Assembly: GCA_030144725.1 (NCBI GenBank)
Contig: JASKMD010000008.1
Coordinates: 14,092,915-14,156,914 of the forward strand
Length of the DNA: 64,000 nucleotides
Reading direction: 5' to 3'
Source: Haematococcus lacustris
Taxonomy: Eukaryota > Chlorophyta > Chlorophyceae > Chlamydomonadales > Haematococcaceae
The position numbers and the translations under genes are program-made. The notes below the pieces were generated by a model. The model did not search any database, had not been told where the DNA came from, and saw only the letters and a program-made list of their open reading frames with translations. Shown piece after piece: positions 36,612 through 46,857 of the stretch (its first letter is position 1; each line of letters opens with the position of its first letter).

Positions 36612-37427
36612 GTAGTAGATAATGGTGTCGCGGGTCGTTTTAGGCGGTTTAAAAAGGCGAGGTCGAGGCCCTGGCGCGGGGCAGCTCGAGACCGAAGCCA
36701 GCGGACACGGAGCGTAGCGACGTGGCCGCTGGCTGAGGTCGAGAGCTGTCCCGCGCCAGGGCCGAGACCGAGCCTTTTTCAACTGCCTAAAACGGCCCAG
36801 GCGACTCCATTATCTAGTGTAATTGAGTTTTACGTAGGCGAAGCTCTATTGGCGCGGCGAAGCCGCGCAATGTGATGCTTCTTGTGACCTGCGATGGTGC
36901 TGGACGGCTGTTACGTGTTCGTTGGCAACCACTTTTGTTAATACACCAGGTCGCTGCAGTTAACGATTCTTAAAACGAGGTCTGTTAACGATTACAATCG
37001 AGTAAAACTCAATTACTACCTGGTAATTGAGTTTTACTCAGTTGTAATCGTTAATAAACCTCGTTTTAAGAATCGTTAACTGCAGCGACCTGGTGTATTA
37101 ACCAAAAGTGCTCCCAACGAACACGTAACAGCCGGCCAGCACCATCGCAGGTGACAAGAAGCATCACATTGCGCGGCTTCGCCGCGCCAATAGAGCTTCG
37201 CCTACGTAAAACTCAATTACACTAGATAATGGAGTCGCCAGGGCCGTTTTAGGTGGTTGAAAAAGGCTCGGTCTCGGCGCTGGAGCGTAACAGCTCTCGA
37301 CCTCAGCCAGCAGCCGCGTCGCTACGCTCCGCGGCTGCTGGCTTCGGTCTCGAGCTGTTACGCTCCAGCGCCTCGACCTCGCCTTTCACAACCACTTAAA
37401 ACGACCCGCGACACCATTATCTACTAC
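36612..37427. repeat. 816-bp foldback (palindrome) nested in the hAT
   Basis: The arms of about 405 bp are inverted copies with a 6-base centre (TACCTG, 37017-37022). The outer ends read GTAGTAGATAATGGTGTCGC. Each arm also contains its own internal hairpin of more than 100 bases (36655-36775 and 37265-37385). It resembles a foldback MITE. I could not define a clear target duplication around it. Confidence 0.9.
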
Positions 37428-37659
37428 GAAGTGGCACTTATGCGAGAGGTCCCTTGATCGAATCCTGTCGGGCTCGGGTATTTTCATCTTCGGAGTGATA
37501 GAAGAAGGAATAGGCATAGGATCGCTAGTCGATTGGACCAGCCTGTTAGAGATATCGGTTTACAACAGTGGCAGAGCCCGCAACGGCGGCTGGTGCAACA
37601 TGCAACACACAATTGAACTGAAAACACCATGCCACACAGCCAGCCCCTATAGTTGATGC

Positions 37660-39530
37660 TTAATTCATGATGTCAATCAGGGTGTCTTGGACGGCTGGCG
37701 TGTCATCATCACTGTCGGTTGTCGGCACGTTGGCCTTCAGGTACACTTCACGCTTTGCGGCCTCCACGCTGAAGTTGTTGCGTAGAGCATTGTGATAGGT
37801 GTGGCCCCACATTGACCAGTTGCGTTCTGCAGCTGCGGTAGAGGCATGCGCTGACAACAAGCGCTGCGCAGCCTTGGCCAGGATGGGGAACTGTGGTGCT
37901 GCTTGGAGCTTCCAGAACGATTGGCGAGCCTCAATGGAGGCGATGGGAGTGAAGGAGGGCTGTCCTGGCTGTGTTGGTTGTTGGAGTGTCTGCATTTGAA
38001 GCATAGACTGGGCCCTCCTCTTCATGGCCGCGTTCCACTCAGCATTCTCAAAAGCATTAAGCTCCCGGATGGCTGCACCAATTGAAGCACCAGCTAGGCG
38101 CGACACAGTCGGTGCCAGGTCTGCTTGCTGCTGCTCACTGAGGCTGTCGAAGGGAGGGACGGGCTGAGCATGTTCACCCATGTCAAAGAAGTTTATGGGG
38201 TCCAGCAACCTGCAAGGGTGTGGGGAAGGTGTGGGCAGGTGTTAGTTGAAGTGTCACTATGTACCATCATGACCAAAGCATCCTGGCTGCGCTTCAGATC
38301 GACACATATGAGGTATAGGATGGCAAAGCGTGTGGCACAGTGCGTGGCCACAGCCTGAACCTTGTTGTACTTGCTCATTTGCGCACAGTTTAAAGCACAG
38401 CGAATCTTGCCGCAATCGCTGAGCACCTTGGAGATGAGCTGCACCTGTAGGCATGCAAGCACTTAAGTCTACACTTGACATGAAAACAATTCAGGACATC
38501 ACAACATTGGCATGGCATGGCACGATGGGTGCACGATGGTGCAAGGTTGCTTGCATGGCACAACATGTACCTGCTTTAGGAAGTCGCCTACAACAACATG
38601 CTTTTCTTGCGTCTTGCTCTCATTAGCAAGATCTTTGCATATGAGATTCATAGCGTGTACGCAACATGTCATGCAAATCCAGGTAGGGTTGTCCCTCTCA
38701 AGAAGGTACAATGCAGCACGGTTCACGGAGGGGCTGTCCATTATGACGCCAAGCAACAGCTCTGGACGGCCACCAGTCACCTAAACAATCACGCATCAAG
38801 CGAGGAGGTCAGGGCTGGGAGGGGAGGGGCAGGGCTGGGCTGGGGGGGGCAGGTCAGGGCTGGGAGGGGAGGGGAGGGGCAGGGCGGGGCACGTTCATGC
38901 GCACTACTATGCTCTCCATTATTGCCATGTGGTTCCCACCTTGTTTGCCATCTCATTGTGCATGTCCGCATAGAAGCGAGCATCTTTCTTGGCACCACGG
39001 TCCAAGGGATAGCAGTCAAAGAACCAAACACCACTTCTTGGCTTCAACAACACAAGGTTAAGGAGGGGGTGGCCTTGAGCTGCATGCCTGCCTATGACGC
39101 CAACCATCCGTGCACATCATGACCGCCATGCCCGCCTGAGTATCAAACAATGCACACACACACACACACCCTACTGCAACAGGATCAACAATCACCACAC
39201 AAGAGCAGGCAACATCACAAGACTGACCTGTTGGGTTGGGAAGTGGTGGTGGTTGCTCGGCGGCTGGGCGCTGCTTGCAGTACTTGTCATGCTGAGATTG
39301 CGCGTGGCTGAGGTTGCAGCACGACAAATTCGCGCCGCACAGGAGGCATACGAGCAAGACGACCTTCTGGGTTACATCTAGTTTTATCCGGTATGTATCG
39401 CGCACGGCATTGCTCTGCTTAAGCTGGTTGTAAAGGTCGAGGACAGAGACTGTCTTTTTCTTGTGCTGTTGTGTCCAGCCACTCCGGCTGGAGGATGTGG
39501 GTCTTGGGTATCGGGTGTAGGACTGACAGG
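37660..39530 (-). CDS. hAT-family transposase (BED finger, RNase-H core, hATC)
   Basis: Exons on the minus strand encode the following. First, KKKTVSVLDLYNQLKQSNAV and a C2-type BED finger (CLLCGANLSCCNLSHAQSQH, about 39290-39220). Then CYPLDRGAKKDARFYADMHN (about 39030-38945), and the core GVIMDSPSVNRAALYLLE with CCVHAMNLICKDL (38780-38573). Then SKVLSDCGKIRCALNCAQ and TRFAILYLICVDLKRSQDAL (38455-38265). Finally the hATC dimerisation region LSAHASTAAAERNWSMWGH through AAKREVYLKAN (38209-37660, stop at 37660). Domain order and length match autonomous hAT transposases. I saw no clear stop within the exons, so this copy may still be functional. The first exon and start codon are not certain. 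Confidence 0.82.
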
Positions 39531-39733
39531 CGTAGCCATAGCGCTAGTGGCGCTGATGGGTGCCGCCGGTGGGCCGGTGAGGTATTAATACCTCGTTCAA
39601 ATTCCTCAGGGTATTAATACCTGGGTATTATTAATATCTGGCCGGGAACGCCCTACTGAGGCGTAAGGCTAAAAAAATAAAAAAATAAAAACAGAAAAGA
39701 CTGAAACTGCTGCCATGCAGTCAATGTTGGAAG

Positions 39734-40738
39734 TCAGTGGCAGCCGTTGCTGGGTGGCTCTTGGAGGCTAGGGAACCTGAACAGGTTGTTCTGGTGCGCA
39801 GCCTTCAGGTCGCTGCAGGTCTTCTGCCAGGCAGCCAGCCTGGTGTGGCACTTCTGCAGCAGCACCTCCTGGACAGCACACAGGGAACACATAGCACAGG
39901 GCCACAGAGCAGCAGCAGGTGGTTCAGGGACATAGGGTGGGTATGGGGAATTGTTATATGTGCACAGCCACGTTCAGGAACACAAGCTGGTTGCTGTAGT
40001 GATGATGACAGTGGTCATACTTGTGCGTGCCACATCAACCATGGGGAGGCACTAGTACATGTCTGGTTACAGGTTCTGATATCATGCCTGGTTACAGGTT
40101 CTGATATCATGCCTGGTTACAGGTTCTGATATCATGCCTGGTTACAGGTTCTGATATCAGCCAAAGGTGCTAGCAGCTTCAGTAGGTCCCACTGCACCCC
40201 ACACATAGGATTGTAGCGCTGGCCAAGATGTTATAGCCAAACTTGGTATCAAGCAGTGGGTGCCAATGCCCTTGCATGAAATCATGGTCATGTGTGATGC
40301 CTATGGCAATGCACTGACGCTGCGCATGCTCGCAACCTCATTCGTCACCCACCTTGCCCTGCAGCTCTGCCTCCAGCTGTTCCACTTCCTGCATCAAGCA
40401 TCTAGTGCTGGGTGGGGCACCCAGTGGGGCCTGGTGGGGAAGATGGGGACCTGGCTTGCTGAGCCATGGGCGCTTACCTGTTGCAGCTGCTGCAGCACCC
40501 CAGGCTTCTCGGCAGCTCCCAGACACAGAAGCAGCGTCTCTAGTTGGCCGCATGCCTCAGCGAAATGCTGAACATGGCTGTGGGCCTCAGGTAATGAACA
40601 GCGCGGCTCTTTTGGGCTTTCTGGCTGCAGGACAGCCAGCGCCGTGTCCATTTGATCGACCAGCACGAGCGCCAATGCAATGTCGTCGGCCAGCATTGCT
40701 GGGCACATCGTCACGCGCACATCGTAACATGATTTCAT
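39734..40738 (-). CDS. MED28: Mediator subunit 28-like small coiled-coil protein
   Basis: Three exons, 40738-40478, 40388-40353 and 39868-39734, join in phase to 143 residues. The N-terminal helix contains ADDIALALVLVDQMDTALAV, and the C-terminal coiled coil reads QEVEQLEAELQGKEVLLQK, then RLAAWQ. From memory this spacing parallels animal MED28, which has an LVDELE-type start, a leucine zipper with ELQxKD, and a KLxxWQ segment. MED28 belongs to the Mediator head and would act with RNA polymerase II. The identification rests on pattern only. The gene is divergent from the oxidoreductase with 59 bp between start codons, so they probably share a promoter. Intron 2 has a 25-bp repeat present four times (40064-40160). 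Confidence 0.55.
40064..40160 (+). repeat. 25-bp tandem repeat, four units
   Basis: CTGGTTACAGGTTCTGATAT plus CATGC repeats four times inside the second MED28-like intron. Confidence 0.9.
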
Positions 40739-40797
40739 GACGACTTGTGGTAGTTACACTTGCAGCATTTTGCAGCTAGCTAGCATAGCTTCCTGTT

Positions 40798-41995
40798 ATG
40801 CACACCCTGCAGACGGCACGTTTCTTGCTTGGGCGTGCATTGCGCCATGGCACGGCCAAACGTGTTGAGGTCGGCATAGGCTCACTTCACAATTATGCTA
40901 TGTCCCCAGACAATGGTTCCCTGTCCGAGGCATCCATAACCCGAATCACACAACCAACATCACAAGTCAAAGTATTCAGCCTTCACTTGGTAGGTCCAAC
41001 ACACATATCCAACCAAACAGCAACAGCTGCTTGGCCTGCTTTCTGATTTGGGGCCAATGGCGCTGCAGGAGCCAGGCTCGCAACATCTGTCTTTCCACCC
41101 TGGCCAGTGGGTTGACCTGCACGTCCCTGGCTTGCAACGCGTCGGCGGCTACTCCCCCACCTCCACCCCTGCGCAGCTGCAGTCCAGCGGCCTAGTGGAG
41201 CTGGCAGTGAAGCGCAGCCAGCACCCAGTGGCCACCTGGCTGCACTGTCAGGCCGCAGTGGGGGACAAGGTGAGGAGACAAGGAGTAAGGGACAAGGAGT
41301 GTCAGGGCACACACCATGCACCCCTGACCCCTCACCACCCCCCTCCCCTAAACACTTACACAGAAAGGGTTCCTAGATCGACTAACTCATAACCTGAATA
41401 ATGCGGCCAAATCAGGCCTATTGAAATCAGGCCTATTCAAATCCTTTCTGTGTACCACTTTTATATTCAAATTCTACCCTACCCAGCACGAACCCTAACC
41501 CGTGTCCTAACCCTAGCCCCTGCCCTTCTCCCTGCAGGTGGGTCTGGCTGTGGGCGGCAGCTGCTACCTGGAGCCTCACCTTCTGCGTGTGCCCACAGTG
41601 CGCTTGCTATTCATCGCAGGGGGCATTGGCATCACGCCGCTGCTGTCCATGATGGCCCATGTGACTGAGCTGTGCCAGACCCACCTCCCCCCCAGCGCAG
41701 GCTCTGCCACCGACCTTACTTTGGCCCAGAGCCTGCCATCCCCAATGCCTGAGGGCAGCCTTGCGGCACAGTCGGGGGGCCCAGGCAGTCCCATGGCTGC
41801 CCAGATGGACACCGTGCCTCTCTCTGACCAGGCCATAGGGGCTGGCTGGGTGTGGCCTGTGCGGTCCGTGCCAGCGCCTGAGCAGCCGCTGCTGCCACCC
41901 TCCACTGCCAGCCCAGCACCTGGGCAGCAACATGAGCCAGGGGGGCTGCGGGACGTGCGCATGACGCTGATGTACTCTGGTGAGCCCCTCCTGAC

Positions 41996-42028
<33 letters not shown>

Positions 42029-42712
42029 TCCTCTGCCCTGGCCCTCATCGCTCATGCTCACTAGACTTGGTTCTTGGCTGCCACCTCGCATGGCGGCTGC
42101 TAGGGGCCCTGCGAATGTAGCGTCACAAGCCGACGAATGTAGCGTCACACAACCCATTTGAGTCGGGCCACTATTGCCCACTAGTATATTCCCGCTAGTG
42201 GCTGCTAGTGGCTACTACTGGTCCGGCTCAAATGGAGGCCCTAGTGAGGGACAAGGGGGCTGGATGTCTCACACCGGGGATGAGGTGTCTCTATTCCTGT
42301 GAGGATCACCTCATTCTGCTGTTTGTGCCATGCAGCCTCTGGCCAAGACGGCTTTGCGCTGCTGCCGCAAGTGCTGCAGCTGCGGGCCCGCCTGCCACCA
42401 GGCACGCTGCAGCTGCAGCTATTCCAGACAGGCAGTGGTGCGCTGGCCCATGAGCCAGCCCCTGCATCGGCTCCTGCCATGCAGCTAGACCCACGCTGCA
42501 GTAGGCCTGCACAGCCCATGAAGGTGGTGCAGCGCCGTATGGCAGAGGAGGATGTAGTTGAGGCGTTCACAACCATGCAGGCCAGTGGCTGCCAGGGGGG
42601 TGGCAGGAGCACTGTTCATGTATTTGTGAGTGGGCCCATGCTTGCGGATGTGTTGTCATGGCTGACACCTATCGCAGGAAAGGAGTGTGTTCATGCAGAG
42701 AAATGGTGGTAA
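40798..42712 (+). CDS. OXNAD1: OXNAD1-like FAD/NAD(P)-binding oxidoreductase
   Basis: Four exons, 40798-40989, 41069-41269, 41538-41979 and 42336-42712, join in phase to 403 residues. An Arg-rich N-terminus (MHTLQTARFLLGRALRHG) suggests mitochondrial import. A ferredoxin-reductase-type FAD domain follows: ASITRITQPTSQVKVFSLHL, FHPGQWVDLHVPG, YSPTSTPAQL, and VELAVKRS. The NAD domain has LLFIAGGIGITPLLSMM, then LMYSASGQDG, VHVFVSGPM, and the terminal EKWW that is the hallmark of OXNAD1 proteins. Substrate is unknown in any lineage. Exon 3 carries an extra linker of about 90 residues, rich in Pro/Ser/Gly, within the NAD domain. Intron 3 contains a CTG array and a Fanzor family A 3' end. A Fanzor B element lies 16 bp after the stop. 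Confidence 0.88.
42153..42262 (+). repeat. Fanzor family A 3' end, truncated to the hairpin, in OXNAD1 intron 3
   Basis: The copy starts at the base of the left hairpin arm (42154-42170; right arm 42219-42235) and ends at the common GGGGGCTG. It is nearly identical to the window-start copy over this stretch, so it is young. It does not disturb splice sites at 41980 and 42335. Confidence 0.88.
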
Positions 42713-42940
42713 AGTTAGCCTTGGCAGGCCAACAAAACTTATTCAACAAGGAACAACATGTTGGACTGTGGGTAATCTCACTCAGCTACTACAAACATGT
42801 TGTAGCATCCTCGGTCGCACCCTTGATGACTGCAAACCCCACTCTGGTGGCACTTTCCCGGGACAGACCACTGGGCTCCTCATCAAAACTAAAAGCATTA
42901 TGCTTTGCAAGGCTGACAGACTGTGTGAAACTACTAGGCC

Positions 42941-43645
42941 CTATGCATTGTTGCGGGCCCGACCATCAATGCCCCGCCGGTACTCTGCAGCCCGGTGCAA
43001 CCACTGCCTGCCTTTGGGCAGCCGGTCATTGACCAGCTTGTAGCGCTGCTGGTACTCCTTGCCAATGGGGGGCAGAGCCTCAAGGTCATCCCATATGCAC
43101 AGCTCTATGGGGCGCTGCCTGCTCTCCCCAATGCGCTGCAAGTTCAGGCACCCGTTGGTGTCCCGGTCCAGCCACCTGCCCCCTGGGGGGGCCTGGGGTG
43201 GTGGGGCTGGGCCATGTGGGGCAGGGGGGGGGGGCTGGGCTGGGGGAGGGTTGGGCGGCACCTGATGGCACCACGACAGGCCCCGCACATACTTCGCATG
43301 CCGCAGGCTCCAGGCTGGGCGCACCAGCCGCGGGTTGACCTGGCCTGCTGGGGGTACCCAGTCTGCTGGCCTGGGCTGGTTAGGCGGCAGGTGCAGCTCA
43401 CAAGGCTGGCGGGCATGCACTGAGGAGCTGACACGGCTGGTGCGGAACTCATCCACAATCACCAGCTGGTCAGGTCTGGGATCTGCGCTGGGCCTGCTGG
43501 GCTGCTCCACCACCTTGCGAAACCCCGCCCGCACCGCCCCCGCCTTCCACCCACCCTGGCTGAAGTTGCCCGCTCCCAGGAACACTGCCACTCCCCTCTC
43601 CTGGTGGTAGTAGTGGCGTGACACCCACTTCATCCCATTCACCAC
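42941..43645 (-). pseudogene. Fanzor-like family B second exon, intact frame, in deleted copy 3
   Basis: One uninterrupted frame of 235 codons encodes VSRHYYHQERGVAVFLGAGN, LVIVDEFRTSRVSSSVH (RuvC-II Glu), SLRHAKYVRGLSWC, a proline-rich linker and GRWLDRDTNGCLNLQRIGES (RuvC-III Asp), and stops at 42941. It is the only copy in the window whose linker keeps frame. The gene as a whole is dead because exon 1 has lost RuvC-I. Confidence 0.88.
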
Positions 43646-43793
43646 CTGCAGGTCAGGTCAGGTCAGGTCAGGGTCAGGACAGGTCAGGGTCAGGGTCAGG
43701 GTCAGGGTCAGGGTCAGGGTCAGGGTCAGGGTCAGGGTCAGGGTCAGGGTCAGGGTCAGGGTCAGGGTCAGGGTCAGGGTCAGGGTCATACCT
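43646..43793 (-). repeat. Repeat-filled intron of Fanzor family B (copy 3)
   Basis: The intron starts GTATGACC after CTTCTGCAAGAAG and ends CTGACCTGCAG before GTGGTGAATGGG. Everything between is CTGACC or CTGAC units on the sense strand. The same structure occurs at 47711-47861. Confidence 0.88.
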
Positions 43794-44317
43794 TCTTGCA
43801 GAACGCCTCAATAACGCGTTCCTGGGCATGGTGAAGCGCCAACCTGATGACCTGGCGCCTCTCTGCAATTACTACCTTGACAGCCTGCCCCTGCCCCTGG
43901 TCTTGCTGCCCGCTGCCACTGGCACCTGCAGACACGGGAAAGCACAGCACACGCACGGCAGGACTTGATGCACGGAGTCGCAATGTCGCGTGGCGCACAC
44001 TGCGTCGCGTCGTCAGTTAGCTTCAGGGGAGTCTAGCCTGTCGATGAGCATCTCGGCTTACCGGCTGCACTCCGCGTGGGAGAGACGGGGCGCTTTCGTT
44101 TCCCCCTCGGGGGCATCTCAGGGATTTAGTTACATTATCCAAGCGGAGTGGCTGTGTTGGGGTGTGCATCAGGTTGGCATCTAACCGGAGTGCCGGCAAC
44201 CGGAGTAGAGCGGAAGTGAGGTCCATTACATATCAATTACATGGAGCGGGACACATGCGTGTGCCCACAGTGCGGTTGCTATTCATCGCAGGGGGCATTC
44301 AAGTTAGCCTTGGCAGG

Positions 44318-45099
44318 GCATGGCATGTGCAAAGTGGTGATGGTGGCCAGTTCATGCAATGCATTATTATGGAGGCCAGAGCCAAACATGACTCTTACAT
44401 TACCTGATAGCTTGATAGATACAAACTGCTGAACTGATGTCAGCTCCGTTCAAATGTGCTGCAGAGCTTAGCCTCTACAACTCCTAAAACGACCTTATTG
44501 CATATTCCCACATTACCTATTGTTAGAACGATTGATATGTCAATGATGGCCAATGATGAAATGGTGCGCCACTGATGAAAACGCATGTGATGATGATAGA
44601 TATACCTGATACGTGATACCTCATACCTGAATAAAAGCTAATAGTTAAAATAATGTGACCTACGGCAGGTGGTTATGCAATCTTTGCCGCAGCATGATCG
44701 GTTGCTCTACCTGTGTTTATGTCATCGATAGTTTCAATGAATCGGTCCAAGCCAATGATCAGTGTTCAGGATTGCCAATGTTACACTGGTTATATCCCTT
44801 AACATCCACTGCCGAGCATTTGCTAGCTGCACATCCTCACTCGCATATCCTCAGACACTCGTGTTTATCGTGCTCACATCACTCAATAGCCTACATCGCT
44901 CAATACCTTGCCCAGAAATGTCCGGAGAAACAATCAAATGCTTACTCATATCTCGTCACATCTGTCTAAGCGGATTGCATGATGCCTGTCTGCTGTGGGG
45001 CTGCCCGACTCGCCAGGGGAGGACAATCATTGGTCCCATGCCCATCCAGCTGGAGTACCAGGCTACAATGGAGGCTACAATGGAGGCTTGGCTAAGTTC
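44318..45099. other. No gene recognised
   Basis: AT-richer DNA between the Fanzor copy and the ELIP gene. No convincing exon, RNA gene or element end was seen. Confidence 0.5.
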
Positions 45100-46251
45100 T
45101 CAAAGCAGAGGGGAACCCTTGACCAGCTCAATCAGCAAAACACCTGCATGCATGCATGGCACAGTCAGGTTGAGAGCAGATTGGGTATTGCCACAACCAG
45201 ACACCAGTAGTGAAGAAGCGTGGGCTACTTGCACAGAAGCAAGCACACGCTCCTTGTAATTGCTGCGGCACTGGATGGCACAGGATGCACAGGATGGTGG
45301 CACAGGGTGCACAGGATGCAAATGGCACAGGGTGGCACAGGATGCACAGGATGGTGGCACAGGATGCAAGTGACAAGACTGACCTGCGAATCCCATCATG
45401 GCTGCACGGCCCAATGTCTTCTCCAGGCCAGGAGTGAAGGGGCCAAAGCTGCGTGCATCCACTGCCTCGTTTTCCAGCAGCCGGGGTGCAAGGGTTCCCA
45501 TGGTCACCAGGGAGACAATGGCAAAGAAGCCTAGGTCACTGCCACGCAGTGCCTTCTCAACCAATTCAGCGTTATCATATCGGCCCGCGACCTGCACTCA
45601 GCCATGGTTGTCACTTGTTGAGAAAGATGGCTTCTCATAAAAGCACATGCAGCGATGCAATGGCAGGAATGTGGCACAGGCACTACAAAGATGGTGTGAT
45701 ACAAACAAAGCAGAGACCCAATGTGGTCATACCCAACAGCTGTAGTTAAGTGTGCAGCGCAGGTTGCTGCGCTAAGTGCATGGTGTACTTGGGTACGCTG
45801 CAACAAATCCTGCAGGGAAACATACCTGGCTCACAATGCCTTGGTGTGATGCCAGCTCAGCTCCCACAGCTGCAACAAAGCCCAGCATTGCAGCCCTGCC
45901 GTTGATTGCCTCGTTGGTGGCATTCAACAGGGAGAAGGGGGCTGCCACACTGCGAGCAGGTGCCTCAGCTGGGGAACTGGTTGAGGCGATGGGGGCTGCC
46001 TCAGTCACTGGCACATCCTGCAGGGCAAGGCGTCAACAATGGTAACCAGAAGGGAACCAGGAGGGTGCGATGCGCAGGCAGCTCGAGACCTTCCTGCGCT
46101 GCGGCCGCTGATGTTCAATGCTTCGTACGCCAATGCGTACCTCGGAAGCGGCACGAGCTGTGCAGCGGCGCCCAAGGGCTGAGCGCGCAGGGCGAGAGGG
46201 AGTGGCTTGAGTCACGGGCCTTGAGGAGCGAATGTTCATCATCGCGGACAT
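45100..46251 (-). CDS. ELIP: Early light-induced protein (ELIP/CBR family)
   Basis: Four exons, 46251-46141, 46017-45826, 45591-45384 and 45143-45100, join in phase to 184 residues. The N-terminus is a plastid transit peptide (MSAMMNIRSSRPVTQ). The chlorophyll-binding helices show NEAINGRAAMLGFVAAVGAE and GLEKTLGRAAMMGFAG, with the E/N-x-x-GR-AMMGF signature of the light-harvesting superfamily. A middle helix, FFAIVSLVTMGTLAPRL, lies between them, and the end is LLIELVKGSPLL. ELIPs sit in thylakoids and are induced by high light, protecting against photo-oxidation by binding free chlorophyll or carotenoids. The last intron has a GGATGCACA-type minisatellite (45270-45370). Induction elements were not identified. 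Confidence 0.92.
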
Positions 46252-46628
46252 TTCTGCAGGTTTCTGCACAGCAGAGGGAATGTGCCATGAGCAACAGAAA
46301 TGCAGACGCTGCTTTGAGTGGACGAGGAATTCTGTGGCTCACAGAGAGAGAGAAGAGCTGAGGGAGTTTGGGCGAGCGTTGGAGCCTTGGTATGTGCGTT
46401 TAAAGAGTTTATGTGTGCCAGAGAAGCGGGGGCTGCTATGTACCCGTAGCCGTACGTGTGACGGACAAAAATGGGAGGCTAGAAGCAGCCCTCAGGTGTG
46501 TGGCGCGCAAGACATCTGAAACCACAAAAGACAACTTGCATGTTGTCGGGCAGGATGTCGAGGTAGTCGCTGGACCCTGCGGACCAGCATTGGGAACTCA
46601 CGTGAGCGAGGCTGCAGTCCGACATAGC
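46252..46628. other. ELIP upstream region, no gene seen
   Basis: This interval would hold the ELIP promoter. I could not identify a TATA box or light-response element with confidence. Confidence 0.4.
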
Positions 46629-46643
46629 TGGACCTACACACAG

Positions 46644-46857
46644 TGCCAACAAAACTTATTCAACAAGGAACAACATGTTGTACTGTGGGTAATCTCACTC
46701 AGCTACTACAAACACGTCGTAGCATCCTCGGTCGCACCCTTGATGACTGCAAACCCCACTCTGGTGGCACTTTCCCGGGACAGACCACTGGGCTCCTCAT
46801 CAAAACTAACAGCTTATTGCTTTGTAAGGCTGACAGCCTGTGTAAAACTACTAGGCC
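46644..46857 (-). ncRNA. Family B 3' region, candidate guide RNA
   Basis: The 214 bases after the stop are conserved in all six family B copies. The solo copies at 51276-51375 and 58116-58274 consist of nothing else. A stem GCTAC/GTAGC (sense strand) is kept, and in the 58 kb copy it becomes GCTTC/GGAGC, which still pairs with one G-U. The function is inferred from TnpB and Fanzor systems, where the omega RNA comes from the 3' end of the element. Confidence 0.45.

Larger units (their letters stand above)
36536..39655. mobile_element. hAT transposon, 3120 bp, 8-bp duplication CTGAGGCG
   Basis: CTGAGGCG is at 36528-36535 and 39656-39663. The ends start TAGGGCGTGCCCG on the left and TAGGGCGTTCCCG on the right (complement), followed by ATATTAATA motifs and several GTATTAATACC subterminal repeats. 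It carries a multi-exon transposase on the minus strand and a foldback sequence at 36612-37427. It sits exactly in the 3' target repeat of the Fanzor family A element, so it is the younger insertion. Confidence 0.92.
42712..44317 (-). mobile_element. Fanzor family B element, internally deleted copy 3, with 17-bp flanking repeats
   Basis: AAGTTAGCCTTGGCAGG is at 42712-42728 and 44301-44317. The element proper runs from its common 3' end (42729) to its common 5' end at 44247. Between that end and the right repeat lies filler that includes a copy of an OXNAD1 exon piece (44256-44299 against 41584-41627, one mismatch). About 1.6 kb including RuvC-I is deleted at the junction near 43850 relative to the 49 kb copy. 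Confidence 0.9.

Noticed and set aside
37430..37490. tRNA 3'-half-like sequence (GAGGTCCCTTGATCGAATCC)
   Set aside because: No matching 5' half or acceptor stem. At most it is a tRNA-derived SINE relic inside the hAT.
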